Assembly (NCBI RefSeq): GCF_014466955.1
Contig: NZ_AP023396.1
Location: forward strand, 3,534,001-3,598,000
DNA: 64,000 nt
DNA from: Nocardia wallacei
GTDB lineage: Bacteria > Actinomycetota > Actinomycetes > Mycobacteriales > Mycobacteriaceae
Direction: 5' to 3'
The position numbers and the translations under genes are program-made. Below are positions 27,784 through 37,197 of the stretch, piece by piece (the stretch's first letter is position 1; the number at the start of each line of letters is the position of its first letter). The notes beneath the pieces are model-generated. The model saw nothing but the letters and a program-made list of their open reading frames with translations. It did not search any database and had not been told where the DNA came from.

Positions 27784-28488
27784 TCAGTACGCCCGGTCGA
27801 TATCGGCGTAGGCGGCGAGGATCTGCGCCTGGGCGTCGCCGAGGTAGTCGGCGAGCATGTCGGCCGCGGCCGCGGCGTCCCCGCGGGCCAGCGTGTCGAA
27901 CACCTCGTGATTGCGGCGCAGATACGGCTCGTGGAAGGTGGTGGGGTCGGACACCACATGGAAGATCAGGCGCAGTTCGTTCCACACGTTCGACATCAGC
28001 GCGTCCAGCAGGCGGCTGTCGTTGAGCGCGGTGACGGCGCGGTGGAACTCGACGTCGGCAGTGCCCGCGCCGGTCCAATCACCCTGCGCCGCACACCGAT
28101 CCGCGCGGGCCAGCACCGCCGCCACCGGCCCGAGATCGGCGCCGGTGCGCGGATGGTCGCGCAGCGCGGCGCATTCCACGATGCGGCGGCACTTGTATAC
28201 CTCGGCGACATCCTCGGCGCTCGGAATGCGCACGAACACACCGCGATTGAGTTCGTGCACGACCAGCCGCTCCTCGATCAGCGTCCGGAACGCCTCCCGC
28301 AGGGTGTTGCGCGAAACCTTCAGCGCCGCGCAGATATCGGGCTCGGAGAGCCGGGTGCCCGGCCGGAACGCGCCGTCCAGGATGCCCTCGCGGACGATAT
28401 CGGCGACCTGGGCGCTGCGGCTGGCGCGATCCAGCCGATCGCGGTGCGCGGCCAGGGCGGTGTAGCTCCCGGCGGGGGCCGACGTCAT
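27784..28488 (-). CDS. GntR-family regulator, FadR/FCD type
   Basis: From ATG 28488 the protein has 234 aa and a GGAGG ribosome site. The winged helix is at about 22-90 (GTRLSEPDICAALKVSRNTL, then REAFRTLIEERLV), followed by an all-helical FCD ligand domain with conserved metal-binding residues in the helices around DVEFHRAV and RRNHEVF. FCD regulators usually sense organic acids. It is divergent from the MFS-pxpABC operon and probably represses it through inverted repeats in the 160-bp gap. Nudix follows in the same operon. Confidence 0.9.
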   Translation of the reverse strand: MTSAPAGSYTALAAHRDRLDRASRSAQVADIVREGILDGAFRPGTRLSEPDICAALKVSRNTLREAFRTLIEERLVVHELNRGVFVRIPSAEDVAEVYKCRRIVECAALRDHPRTGADLGPVAAVLARADRCAAQGDWTGAGTADVEFHRAVTALNDSRLLDALMSNVWNELRLIFHVVSDPTTFHEPYLRRNHEVFDTLARGDAAAAADMLADYLGDAQAQILAAYADIDRAY

Positions 28489-28557
28489 CGGGTGGTCCTC
28501 CTCGTCCAGCGGCCGACTGTGCGAGACCGAGATTACCCGCCCGCCGACACATCTCGG

Positions 28558-28595
28558 AACGATCCGTTCGTGGTATTGCAGGATCGTTGAACGAT
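28558..28595. promoter_or_regulatory. Probable GntR operator between the GntR and MFS genes
   Basis: Two overlapping inverted repeats are present: AACGATCC (28558-28565) with GGATCGTT (28581-28588), and ATCGTTGAACGAT (28583-28595), a perfect palindrome around one G. They overlap the predicted promoter of the MFS gene, as expected for a repressor site. Confidence 0.5.
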
Positions 28596-28605
28596 TTTCT
28601 ACGAT
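28576..28605 (+). promoter_or_regulatory. Predicted sigma70-type promoter of the MFS-pxpABC operon
   Basis: TTGCAG at 28576-28581 and TACGAT at 28600-28605 form -35 and -10 boxes with an 18-bp spacer. The start of transcription would lie near 28612, giving a leader of about 37 bases before the ATG at 28649. Confidence 0.45.
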
Positions 28606-28648
28606 AGAGATCTGTGCCACCCGCCCTCCCGACCTCCGAGGGGTCATC

Positions 28649-29920
28649 ATGACCGACATGCCCACCGCTTCCGCCGCCCGCCCGGCCGCCGGAGCCTTCG
28701 ACTGGTTCCGCAGCCTGAGCGGCGTCGGCAAGCGCGCCTTCGTCGGCGCGTTCGGCGGCTACGGACTGGACTCCTACGACTTCCAGGTGCTCCCGCTGTC
28801 GCTGGGGGCGATCGCCGCCTACTTCGCCCTCGGTACCGGTCAGTCCGGGCTGCTGACGACCGTCACCCTGGTGGTGTCGGCGGCGGGCGGCGCGCTGGCC
28901 GGCGTGCTCGCCGACCGCATCGGCCGGGTCCGCACGCTGCAGCTGACCATCGCGGTGTACGCGCTGTTCACGGTGCTGTGCGGGCTGGCCTGGAACTTCG
29001 AGTCGCTGTTGGTGTTTCGCGCGCTGCAGGGGCTGGGCTTCGGCGGGGAATGGGCGGCCGGAGCCATCCTGGTCGCCGAGTACGCGAAGCCGGAGTATCG
29101 CGGCCGCGCGGTCGCGTTCGTGCAGAGCGCGTGGGCGGCCGGCTGGGGACTGGCGGTGTGCGTGTACACCGTCGTGTTCGAGGTTTTCGACGAGACGGTG
29201 GCCTGGCGGGTGCTGTTCTTCACCGGTGCGCTCCCGGCGCTGCTGATCGTCTGGGTGCGGCGGACCGTCACCGACGCCGAGGCGGTCACCGAGCGGCGCG
29301 AGCGGACGGCCGCGCCGGGCGGGTTCGGGGCCGTCTTCGGGCCGGGGTTGTTGCGCACCACGGTCTTCGCCTCGCTGCTGGCGACCGGCGTGCAGGGCGG
29401 CTACTACACGCTGGCGACCTGGCTGCCCACCTATTTGAAGGAGAGCCGCGAGCTCGATGTGGTCGGCACCGGTGGCTATCTGTTCTTCCTGATCGGCGGC
29501 GCGTTCGTCGGTTACGTCACCGGTGGCGTGCTCACCGACCGGCTCGGGCGCAAGCGCAACATTCAGCTGTTCGCGGTGCTGTCGGTGGTGTTCATGGTCG
29601 CCTACACCCGGATTCCCGCGGGTGCCGACACGCTGGTGCTGGTGCTGGGCGTGCCGCTGGGTTTCTCGACCTCGGCCATCTTCTCCGGCTTCGGGTCATA
29701 CTTGGCGGAGCTGTATCCGACCGAGTCCCGCGGTACGGGCCAGGGATTCACCTACAACTTCGGCCGCGGCGTGGGCGCGGTGTTCCCGACGGTGGTCGGC
29801 TACCTGGCCTCGACGACGCTCGGACTGGCCGGTGCCATGCTGTTCGGAGCGCTCGGTTACGCCGTGGCGGTCCTGGCGCTGTTCGGGCTGCCGGAGACGC
29901 GCGGCCGGGAACTACTGTGA
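28649..29920 (+). CDS. Major facilitator superfamily transporter (organic-acid symporter type)
   Basis: The 423-aa protein has about twelve membrane helices. The loop 2-3 signature GVLADRIGRVRTL and its repeat GVLTDRLGRKRNI in the second half mark the MFS fold, and the arrangement is like the sugar-phosphate or aromatic/organic-acid:H+ symporters. Loop 4-5 has FGGEWAAGAILVAEY, typical of that group. It is first in an operon with pxpABC, so the cargo is probably 5-oxoproline or a related cyclic amide or organic acid. That is inference. Confidence 0.88.
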   Translation: MTDMPTASAARPAAGAFDWFRSLSGVGKRAFVGAFGGYGLDSYDFQVLPLSLGAIAAYFALGTGQSGLLTTVTLVVSAAGGALAGVLADRIGRVRTLQLTIAVYALFTVLCGLAWNFESLLVFRALQGLGFGGEWAAGAILVAEYAKPEYRGRAVAFVQSAWAAGWGLAVCVYTVVFEVFDETVAWRVLFFTGALPALLIVWVRRTVTDAEAVTERRERTAAPGGFGAVFGPGLLRTTVFASLLATGVQGGYYTLATWLPTYLKESRELDVVGTGGYLFFLIGGAFVGYVTGGVLTDRLGRKRNIQLFAVLSVVFMVAYTRIPAGADTLVLVLGVPLGFSTSAIFSGFGSYLAELYPTESRGTGQGFTYNFGRGVGAVFPTVVGYLASTTLGLAGAMLFGALGYAVAVLALFGLPETRGRELL

Positions 29921-29945
29921 CACAACCGATGTGAGGCGGGTGAGG

Positions 29946-30692
29946 ATGATGGATCTCAACAGCGATCTGGGCGAGGGCTTCGGCGCCTGGTCGATGGGTG
30001 ACGACGCGGCCCTGCTGGACATCGTCACCAGCGCCAACATCGCCTGCGGCTTCCACGCGGGCGACCCCGCGATCATGCGGCACACCTGCGAGCTGGCCGT
30101 GGCCCGCGGGGTGCGGATCGGCGCGCACATCTCCTATCGGGATCTGGCCGGTTTCGGGCGGCGGGCGATGGCGGTGCCGCCGCCCGAACTGTCCGACGAA
30201 TGCCTGTACCAGATCGGCGCGCTGGACGCCTTCGCGCGGGCGGCGGGGGACCGGGTTCGCTACGTCAAGCCGCACGGCGCGCTGTACCACGCGGCGTCGG
30301 CGGACCGCGAGGTCGCCGACGCGGTGGTGCGGGCGCTGACCCGCTACGGCGGTCTCGGTCTGCTGGGCCTGCCCGGTTCGCGGCTGGCCGCGGCCGCGGC
30401 GGCGGCCGGAATCGCCTTCTACGCCGAGGGTTTCGCCGACCGGGCCTACACACCGGCCGGTGACCTGGTCGCGCGCGGCACGCCGGGCAGCGTGCTCGGC
30501 GAGCACGCCGCACTGGCGCAAGCGATCTCGATCGCCGTACACGGTGAGACCCGCGATGTCGACGGCGATCCGGTGGCCGTCCCGGCCGCGAGCCTGTGCG
30601 TGCACGGTGACTCGCCGGGCGCGGTGGCGATGGCACGTTCCATCCGGGATGCGCTGGCGGCCAAGGGTATCGAGGTCGAGGCGTTCTCGTGA
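29946..30692 (+). CDS. pxpA: 5-oxoprolinase subunit A (LamB/YcsF family)
   Basis: This 248-aa protein starts MMDLNSDLGEGFGAW, the family hallmark, with further signatures NIACGFHAGDP and KPHGALYH. PxpA acts with PxpB and PxpC to open 5-oxo-L-proline to glutamate using ATP. ATG 29949 is an equally possible start. It lies 25 bp after the transporter gene and its stop overlaps the pxpB start (GTGA at 30689-30692). Confidence 0.95.
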   Translation: MMDLNSDLGEGFGAWSMGDDAALLDIVTSANIACGFHAGDPAIMRHTCELAVARGVRIGAHISYRDLAGFGRRAMAVPPPELSDECLYQIGALDAFARAAGDRVRYVKPHGALYHAASADREVADAVVRALTRYGGLGLLGLPGSRLAAAAAAAGIAFYAEGFADRAYTPAGDLVARGTPGSVLGEHAALAQAISIAVHGETRDVDGDPVAVPAASLCVHGDSPGAVAMARSIRDALAAKGIEVEAFS

Positions 30693-31321
30693 GCGGGCTG
30701 GACATCCGGCCCGCGGGCGACCGGGCGCTGCTGCTGATCCCCGCGCCGGGCACCCTGGCCGGACTGGTGGACGAACTGCGCCGCCACCCCGTCGAGGGCG
30801 TGCGCGACCAGGTGCCCGCGGCCGAAACCGTGCTCGTCACCCTGGATCCGCGGGCGCGGGTGGAGGCGGTCGAGGCGCGGTTGCGGCAACTGGCCGAGGC
30901 GGTTGCGGCGGGCGCGGGCGAGGCCGCCGCCGATCCGGAGCGGGTGCTCGTCCCGGTCCGCTACGACGGAGCCGATCTGGCGGAAACGGCTGCGCTGCTG
31001 GGTATTTCGGAGGAGGAGCTGATCTCCCGGCACACCGGGTCGGCCTGGCGGTGCGCGTTCCTCGGCTTCGCCCCCGGGTTCGGTTATCTGGAGTCGGCGG
31101 ACTCGGATCTGTCGGTGCCGCGCCGGGAGAGCTCCCGCACCGCCGTGCCCGCCGGGTCGGTCGCCCTGGCCGGGGGCTACAGCGCCGTCTACCCGCGCAG
31201 CACGCCGGGCGGCTGGCGCATCATCGGCACCACGGAGGTGCGGATGTGGGACCCGCGGCGCCCGGAACCGGCGCTGCTGCGTCCCGGCGCCCGCGTCCGG
31301 TTCGTCCGGGAGGGCACGTGA
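30689..31321 (+). CDS. pxpB: 5-oxoprolinase subunit B (KipI-like)
   Basis: The 210-aa protein belongs to the KipI/allophanate hydrolase subunit 1 family. Visible are VPVRYDGADL, the HTGSAWRCAFLGFAPGFGYL segment and VPRRESSRTAVPAGSVALAG. The GTG start overlaps the pxpA stop, and its own stop overlaps the pxpC start, so the three subunits are translated in step. Confidence 0.95.
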   Translation: MSGLDIRPAGDRALLLIPAPGTLAGLVDELRRHPVEGVRDQVPAAETVLVTLDPRARVEAVEARLRQLAEAVAAGAGEAAADPERVLVPVRYDGADLAETAALLGISEEELISRHTGSAWRCAFLGFAPGFGYLESADSDLSVPRRESSRTAVPAGSVALAGGYSAVYPRSTPGGWRIIGTTEVRMWDPRRPEPALLRPGARVRFVREGT

Positions 31322-32196
31322 AAGGCACTGTGGCGGCCCTGCGGGTGGTCGCGCCGGGGCTGCTGAGCACGATCCAGGACCTCGGCCGCCCGGGCTGGTT
31401 CCATGCCGGGGTCGGGGTGTCGGGTGCGGCGGACCGGCGGTCGTTCGCGCTGGCGAATCGGCTCGTCGGCAACCCGGAGTCGGCGGCGGCGATCGAATGC
31501 GCGCTCGGCGGGCTGCGGGTGGAGTTCGCGGAACCCGCGGTGGTCGCGGTGACGGGTGCGCCCGCGCCGCTGACCGTCGACGGCCGCCCGGAGGCGCACG
31601 CGTCGGTGCTGTTCCTGGCCGAGGGGCAGCGGCTGGAGTTGGGTATCGCGGCGGCGGGATTGCGGTGCTATGTGGCGGTGCGCGGCGGCATCGACGTGCC
31701 GCCGGTGCTCGGCTCGCGCAGTCGCGACACGCTGGCCGGACTCGGCCCGGAGCCCCTGGTCGCCGGGGATGTGCTGCCGATCGGCCCGCCGCCGCGCGGG
31801 TGGCCGTCGGTGGAGGTGGCGCCGGTGCCCCCGATGACCACCGGCCCGGTCACCGCGCGGGTGCGCCTCGGTCCCCGCGACGACTGGTTCCGCCGCCCCG
31901 CCGATCTGTTCGCCGGGTGCTGGCAGGTCTCCTCCGACACCGACCGGGTCGGCGTGCGGCTCGACCGCGCGAGCGGCCCGCCGCTGACCCGGATCGATAA
32001 CGCCGAACTGCCGACGGAGGGCATGCCGCTGGGCGCGATCCAGGTCCCGCCGTCCGGGCAGCCGGTGGTGTTCCTCGCCGACCACCCCGTCACCGGCGGC
32101 TACCCGGTGGTGGGCACGGTGCTCGACGCCGACGTCGACCTGCTGGCGCAGGTGCGGCCGGGGCAGCGGGTGCGGCTGCGGCCGTGGACGCTGTAG
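31318..32196 (+). CDS. pxpC: 5-oxoprolinase subunit C (KipA-like)
   Basis: From GTG 31318 the protein has 292 aa and is of the KipA/allophanate hydrolase subunit 2 type. The N-terminal LLSTIQDLGRPGWFHAGVG is highly typical, as are AIECALGGL and, near the end, GYPVVGTVLDADVDLLAQ. With PxpA and PxpB it completes ATP-dependent 5-oxoprolinase. It is the last gene of the operon. Confidence 0.95.
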   Translation: MKGTVAALRVVAPGLLSTIQDLGRPGWFHAGVGVSGAADRRSFALANRLVGNPESAAAIECALGGLRVEFAEPAVVAVTGAPAPLTVDGRPEAHASVLFLAEGQRLELGIAAAGLRCYVAVRGGIDVPPVLGSRSRDTLAGLGPEPLVAGDVLPIGPPPRGWPSVEVAPVPPMTTGPVTARVRLGPRDDWFRRPADLFAGCWQVSSDTDRVGVRLDRASGPPLTRIDNAELPTEGMPLGAIQVPPSGQPVVFLADHPVTGGYPVVGTVLDADVDLLAQVRPGQRVRLRPWTL

Positions 32197-32361
32197 CGGC
32201 GCGAATGTCGTTGCGCGACAATCCGACCGTGGGAGGGCGGCGGGGCCGCGGGCCGGGGCGCACGGCCGCGGTGCGCGACCCGGGCCGCCGACGCGGGATC
32301 GGGCGCGCGGGCGCGGCCGCGGGCGTAGCCTGTGCCGCAGGGACAGTCGAGAGGGGTAGTC

Positions 32362-32739
32362 ATGCCGTTGCCGCACGCGCTCGCGAGATTCAACCGGCGG
32401 GTCACCAACCGGGTCGCGGGCCTGGTCGCCGGGCGCGCGCCCGGGCTGGCCGTCGTGGTGCATCGCGGGCGCAGTTCGGGACGACGGTACCGGACCCCGG
32501 TCACCGTGTTCGCGCGGGACGGCGTCTATCGCGTCGCGCTCACCTACGGCCGCGAGGTGGACTGGCTGAAGAACATCCTGGCCGCAGGGGAATTCGAGCT
32601 GGAGATCAACGGGCGCACCGAGACCGTCCGGGCGCCGGTGGTGCGGCACGATCCGAAGGCGAGCTGGGCGCCGCCCGGCGTGCGGCAGGCGCTGAGCGCG
32701 CTGGGCGCCGAATTCTACGTCGAGGCGCCGCGCGCCTGA
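32362..32739 (+). CDS. DUF385/nitroreductase-family deazaflavin (F420)-dependent protein
   Basis: The 125-aa protein is of the Ddn/DUF385 split-barrel family: VVVHRGRSSGRRYRTPV near the start and YGREVDWLKNILAAG later, both part of the F420-binding site. ATG 32362 has a GAGAGGGG site. Such proteins reduce or modify small molecules with reduced coenzyme F420. F420 use fits a mycolic-acid actinobacterium. The partner substrate is unknown. Confidence 0.85.
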   Translation: MPLPHALARFNRRVTNRVAGLVAGRAPGLAVVVHRGRSSGRRYRTPVTVFARDGVYRVALTYGREVDWLKNILAAGEFELEINGRTETVRAPVVRHDPKASWAPPGVRQALSALGAEFYVEAPRA

Positions 32740-32752
32740 CCGCTGTCCCGCG

Positions 32753-34258
32753 CTACGGGTTCGCCCGGTCGGCGGCGCAGACGAGGTCGGTGGCGGGGAG
32801 GATCCCGGCGCCGTAGTAGGCGTTGACCGCGTCGTCGATGCAGCTGCTCAGATCCGGCCGGAAGGTCATGTGGATGCGGACGTCACGCAAGGTGGCCAGC
32901 CGGGACGCGGTCAGGTCGCGGTGCAGCCGGACGCCGTGCTCGTACGGGGTGCGGGGATCTCCGGTGGCTTGCAGGATCAGCGCGGGCACCGCGTTGCGCA
33001 CCTCGGTCGCGGGTTCGGCGGGGCGGGGCCAGAACGCGCACGGCTGAATGTTGTTGGCCATGGCGCCGAATACCGGCTGGGTCGCGCGGGTGGATTCGAT
33101 GCCGTCCCAATACCATTGCGGGTCCGTCGGTGCGGGGGCGTCGCCGCAGGCGATGAAGGCCAGTTCGGAATTCTCACCCTCGCGCAGCGCGGACAGGGTC
33201 GCCGCGAGCCGCGGGCCGCGCGCGGTGGCGGGCGGGCGGTCGGCGGCGTCGGCGATCTCGCGGACCGTGTCGGCGAGTGCCTCGTTGGAGCGGAAGTTGT
33301 TGAGCATGTTGTGCAGGATGAACGGCAGCCAGTGGTCGTCGATGCGGAAACCGTCGAGGACGATGGGTTGCCGGGCCGCGGTCGCGAGCAGATCCTCGAC
33401 GGTCCGCCGCACCAGTTGCGGGGTGTCGCCGAACCGGTAGGCGTCGTCGCGGGCGGCGGCCCAGCCGGCCCAGTCGTCGAGCGCGGCTTCGTCGGCCGGG
33501 CCCCAATCCCGCACCAGCCCCGACCAATACCTGCCGGGATCAATCGCGCTGTCGAGCACGACGCGGTCGGTGTGCTGCGGGAACAGCTGGGTGTAGACCG
33601 CGCCGAGATAGGTGCCGTAGGAGACGCCGAAATAGCTGATGGTGCGCTCGCCGAGCGCGGCGCGCAGCACGTCGATGTCCCGCGCGGTGTTGCGGGTGGT
33701 GAGCTGCCGGGCGAGTTCGGGATCACCGGCCACGCAGTCGGTGGCCATGGCCGCCGCGGCGCCGGTGTCGCGCAGGAAGCCCGCGAGGTTCACGCCCGCC
33801 GAGCGCACCATCTCACCGACCGGCCAGCCGCACGGATGACCGCCGTCCGAGCGGCCGACGCCGCGCGGATCCATCCCGATGAGGTCGTACTGCGCCCGCA
33901 CGTCCGGGCTGAGCACATCACCGAGCAGACCCACCGAATCCAGTCCGGCCGCGCCGGGACCGCCCGGATTCGACACCAGCACGCCGCGCCGCCGGTCCGG
34001 ATCGGTCGCGCGAACGCGGGATACGGCGATCGACAAGGTGCGCCCGAACGGCCGCGTGTAGTCCAGCGGCACCCGCACGGTCGCGCACTCGGTCCCGGTG
34101 GCGTCGAGATCCTCCCGCCCGCATTCCCGCCAGTCCGGGCGCTGCCGAGAGAACCAGTCCGGCGCCTCGAGTTCCGCCACCACCGCCGCCCCCGGCACCC
34201 CCGCCAGCATCGCCCCCACCACTACGCCGACCATCCACCGAAAAGCCCTCGCCACCAA
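32753..34258 (-). CDS. Secreted alpha/beta-hydrolase, tripeptidyl aminopeptidase (S33) type
   Basis: The 501-aa precursor has a signal peptide (FRWMVGVVVGAMLAGVPGA). The mature part shows the oxyanion motif NPGGPG, nucleophile elbow GVSYGTYLG, Asp in TGDPRTPYEHG and His in DVRIHMTF, followed by the C-terminal SSCIDDAVNAYY region common in SlpD/E and Streptomyces tripeptidyl aminopeptidases. In the family a Gly-His-Gly is usual before the catalytic His; here it is Arg-Ile-His, so activity or specificity could differ. It is transcribed alone, convergent with the DUF385 gene. Confidence 0.85.
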   Translation of the reverse strand: MVARAFRWMVGVVVGAMLAGVPGAAVVAELEAPDWFSRQRPDWRECGREDLDATGTECATVRVPLDYTRPFGRTLSIAVSRVRATDPDRRRGVLVSNPGGPGAAGLDSVGLLGDVLSPDVRAQYDLIGMDPRGVGRSDGGHPCGWPVGEMVRSAGVNLAGFLRDTGAAAAMATDCVAGDPELARQLTTRNTARDIDVLRAALGERTISYFGVSYGTYLGAVYTQLFPQHTDRVVLDSAIDPGRYWSGLVRDWGPADEAALDDWAGWAAARDDAYRFGDTPQLVRRTVEDLLATAARQPIVLDGFRIDDHWLPFILHNMLNNFRSNEALADTVREIADAADRPPATARGPRLAATLSALREGENSELAFIACGDAPAPTDPQWYWDGIESTRATQPVFGAMANNIQPCAFWPRPAEPATEVRNAVPALILQATGDPRTPYEHGVRLHRDLTASRLATLRDVRIHMTFRPDLSSCIDDAVNAYYGAGILPATDLVCAADRANP

Positions 34259-34384
34259 CCACTCGACCTCTCACCACGGAATTCCGGCCGCCACCGTAAC
34301 CGCCCGCGGAAGCTACCGCCGAGGATGGGAGCACGGGCGGCGGAGGCGACCCGCCCTACTGGGCAAGCCGGTTCGAGATGCTGG

Positions 34385-35743
34385 TCAGTTGCGCGCGGCC
34401 GTCCGCACGAGTTCGGTCAGCACCTCCAGAAATTCGGAGACGACCGCCTGCCCGGCGGGCGTATCCGGGAATCGGGTCCGTAGGGACAGCCCTTCGTCGG
34501 TGCGGGCGAACCACAACTGCACGTCGTCGACCGGCATGGACCGGCTCAGCTGGATGGCCTGCCGGGGCAGGGCCCGGCCGAACTCGCTGCGCGAGCCGCC
34601 GGGCAGCAGCCGGTAGTCGGTATAGGACACGCTGAACAGGCCGCGGCGATCTCGCCGGAGTTCGGTGCCCATCGATTCGAACACGGTGACGGCCGGCAGC
34701 CGTGCCAGCCGCTGCCCGGTCCGAATGGCCGCGGCCGCACCGGGAATCGTGGTGGCGAGATCGTCCCCGGCCCGGACGCGTGCGGGCGCATTGGCCACGA
34801 GCCACCCGAAAGTGTTGTGGTGGCGCGGTTCCCGCCGGGTGTGTACCGGAAAGACGAGGTCGGTGTGCCCGCCGCCGCCGAGTTTCGCCACGGTGTGCGC
34901 GACGGCCGCCAGCACGACCGCGAAGACCGAGTGGCCGTCCTCGCGTGCGGTCCGGTGCAGCGCCGCGACCGCGCCGGGCGTGAGCACCGTACGGACATCG
35001 CTTCCGGGCGTGGCCGAAATGCCCGCGGGCACACCCAGTTCGAACGGGAAGTGCGGCAGGTCGTTCCCGGCCGCGCGGAGGAACTCGTGCCATTCGCGCA
35101 GCAGGGCCGCGCTGTCCGGCGGCGGGTTCGCGGCCGCCTTGGTGCAGTAGGACAGGAAGCTGCCCGCCTCGGGCAGCCGTGCGGCGGCGGCCGGGAGCGC
35201 GGCGGGACCGTCGTCGCAGGCGGTCCGGTACAGCTCGTCGAGTTCGGTGACGGCGAGCGTGATCGACCAGGCGTCACAGACGGCATGGTCGAATCCGCAG
35301 ACGATCGTCGATGTTCCCGGTCGGCTGACCGCGCCGAGAAAATACGGCGGGAACGTGAACGGCGCGCACGCCGTGTCCAGCCGTTCGCCGAGCAACCGGC
35401 GCAGCTCCTCCGGAGACGGGGCGGACACCGGCGGGCGTGGCCGGAGTCGAATGTCGTTGTCGGACACCAGCCGCAACCCCGCCGCGGGTGCGGTGAAACA
35501 GCAGTGCAGCGCGTCGTGCCGAGGCAGCCAGGCGGCGAACGCGGCCGCCAGCGCCGCCTGGTCGATCGGGCCCGGCACCTCGAAGGTGGCGGCCAGCCAG
35601 GCTGTCGGCGCGGCGGCCAGGTGCAGCAGCTGGTTGGAGGTGAGCGGAGTCGGATCGGGCACCGGGCCGGGCTCCGCCGAAACCGCCCACTCGAGCAGCG
35701 TGCCCGGCGCCACGTCGAGCCGATCGAGATATCCGAGCCGCAT
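34385..35743 (-). CDS. PapA-like acyltransferase (condensation-domain fold), third of three
   Basis: The 452-aa protein has a condensation/PapA fold. The catalytic motif is FDHAVCDAW (H153, D157), with Ala in place of the final Gly of HxxxDG. The start MRLGYLDRLDVAPGTLLEWA is like that of mycobacterial PapA1/PapA2, which acylate trehalose-type lipids. The YTDYRLLPGG and LWFARTDEGL regions near the C-terminus recur in its two neighbours. Its ATG overlaps the stop of the second gene (TGATG at 35745-35741). Confidence 0.82.
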   Translation of the reverse strand: MRLGYLDRLDVAPGTLLEWAVSAEPGPVPDPTPLTSNQLLHLAAAPTAWLAATFEVPGPIDQAALAAAFAAWLPRHDALHCCFTAPAAGLRLVSDNDIRLRPRPPVSAPSPEELRRLLGERLDTACAPFTFPPYFLGAVSRPGTSTIVCGFDHAVCDAWSITLAVTELDELYRTACDDGPAALPAAAARLPEAGSFLSYCTKAAANPPPDSAALLREWHEFLRAAGNDLPHFPFELGVPAGISATPGSDVRTVLTPGAVAALHRTAREDGHSVFAVVLAAVAHTVAKLGGGGHTDLVFPVHTRREPRHHNTFGWLVANAPARVRAGDDLATTIPGAAAAIRTGQRLARLPAVTVFESMGTELRRDRRGLFSVSYTDYRLLPGGSRSEFGRALPRQAIQLSRSMPVDDVQLWFARTDEGLSLRTRFPDTPAGQAVVSEFLEVLTELVRTAARN

Positions 35744-37197
35744 CAGGTCCCCTCGGAACCCGATGCGGCCGTGGCATATTCGCCGGTCGCCGCGACCGAC
35801 CGCACCACCGCGCGCAACCGCTCCAGATACGCGGTGACCGAGTCGTGCGCCCGCGTGGTGTCCGGGAACATCACCGCTACGTGCACGCGATCGGCCTCCC
35901 GGTTGAACCACAGCGGCGAGGGCTGGCCGATCCGGGCGGACGAGCCCAGCCCGCGGATGCCGTGCAGGCCGGGCATCGAGCGTTCCAGCAGATCCCCGGA
36001 GATCGGGCGCATGTCCATATAGGACACCCACGGCCAGTCCCGGACCTGCGGCAGCGCGCGCCCGGCGAGTTCGGCCGCGCGGGGGAGCGCGGCGAGCAGC
36101 GGGATGCCGGTGAGCGGTTTGATCTCGTGCAGCGCGGCGCGGGCGCGCCCGGCGAGTTCGCCGAATCGCGCGGCCGGGCCGACGTCGAACGCGACCGGCA
36201 GCAGGTTGACGAACCAGCCCTGCGTGAACCGGAATCGCGGATCGGTGCGTGTTCCCAGTACATTGAGGCCCAGATAGCCGGTGCGCCCGGCGATCTCGAG
36301 TTCGGTCAGCGCGATGGCGGCGTACAGCCCGGCGGTGAACGAGCCTCCGGCCGCCGTGCACGCAGCGGCGAACTCGTCACACTGCTCGCCGGTGAGCAGG
36401 TCGAACCGCAGGCCCGTGCTGTCGCCGAACTCGCCGGGCGCCAGGCCGAGATCCCAGGGCGTGGGCAGGATCCGGTCGGCGTTGTCGGCGAGCAGGCGGG
36501 CGAGTCGTTCCACCTCCGGTGGCCGCGCGGCGATCGTGTCGCGTTCCTCCCGGGCGTACTCGGCGTAGTCGGTGGCCGGGGGCAGCGTGGGCGTGGTGCC
36601 CCCGGCGTGTGCGGTGTAGCTGTTGTACAGCTCGGCGATGGCCGTGACCAGCGAGGTGCCGTCGGAGAAGGCGTGGTCGAGACTGAGATATACGGTGAAG
36701 CCGTCGATACCGTGATCGATCGCGCCGCAGGCGAAGGCGGGCCACACGGTCGGGTCCGGCGCCTGGAAGCGGGCCGCCAACCGGTCGCGCAGCGCTTCAC
36801 CCGACGCATAGGCGCCATGGACCACCGTAGCCATCGCCACGTCGGCGGGAGCCAGGTCGTGACGGGTCAGCGTCGGCCCGGTGTCGTCGAACCGGCAGCG
36901 CAGGCTGTCGTGCCGGCGCAGGAAGTCGGTGCACGCTCGGCGCAGCGCCTCGCGGTCGAGCGGTGCGGCGATGCTGAAGCACATCGACAGCTCGGTTCGC
37001 ACCTCGCGGGCGACGTCCGCCGGTGCCGACTCGCGCCGCCGCCGCTGCCAGTAACGGATGTGGAACTCCTGGATGTACGACGGCGGGATCGGCGCGGGCG
37101 GCGCCGCGGCCGCGGCGGTCACCGCGGCGGGCGTGGGCACGAATTCGAGCAGTTCGCCGGGCTTGGGCAGCCAGTCGGTGAGGTGGATCATCTCCAT
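35743..37197 (-). CDS. PapA-like acyltransferase, second of three
   Basis: The 484-aa protein begins MEMIHLTDWLPKPGELLEFV, strongly resembling the PapA N-terminus, with VPP/IPPSYIQEFHIR after it. The catalytic motif is complete: LDHAFSDG (H175, D179, G180). Later segments TQGWFVNLLPVAF and WVSYMDMRPI match the family. It should move an acyl chain from a carrier or CoA to a hydroxyl or amine. Start and stop overlap both neighbours. Confidence 0.85.
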   Translation of the reverse strand: MEMIHLTDWLPKPGELLEFVPTPAAVTAAAAAPPAPIPPSYIQEFHIRYWQRRRRESAPADVAREVRTELSMCFSIAAPLDREALRRACTDFLRRHDSLRCRFDDTGPTLTRHDLAPADVAMATVVHGAYASGEALRDRLAARFQAPDPTVWPAFACGAIDHGIDGFTVYLSLDHAFSDGTSLVTAIAELYNSYTAHAGGTTPTLPPATDYAEYAREERDTIAARPPEVERLARLLADNADRILPTPWDLGLAPGEFGDSTGLRFDLLTGEQCDEFAAACTAAGGSFTAGLYAAIALTELEIAGRTGYLGLNVLGTRTDPRFRFTQGWFVNLLPVAFDVGPAARFGELAGRARAALHEIKPLTGIPLLAALPRAAELAGRALPQVRDWPWVSYMDMRPISGDLLERSMPGLHGIRGLGSSARIGQPSPLWFNREADRVHVAVMFPDTTRAHDSVTAYLERLRAVVRSVAATGEYATAASGSEGT

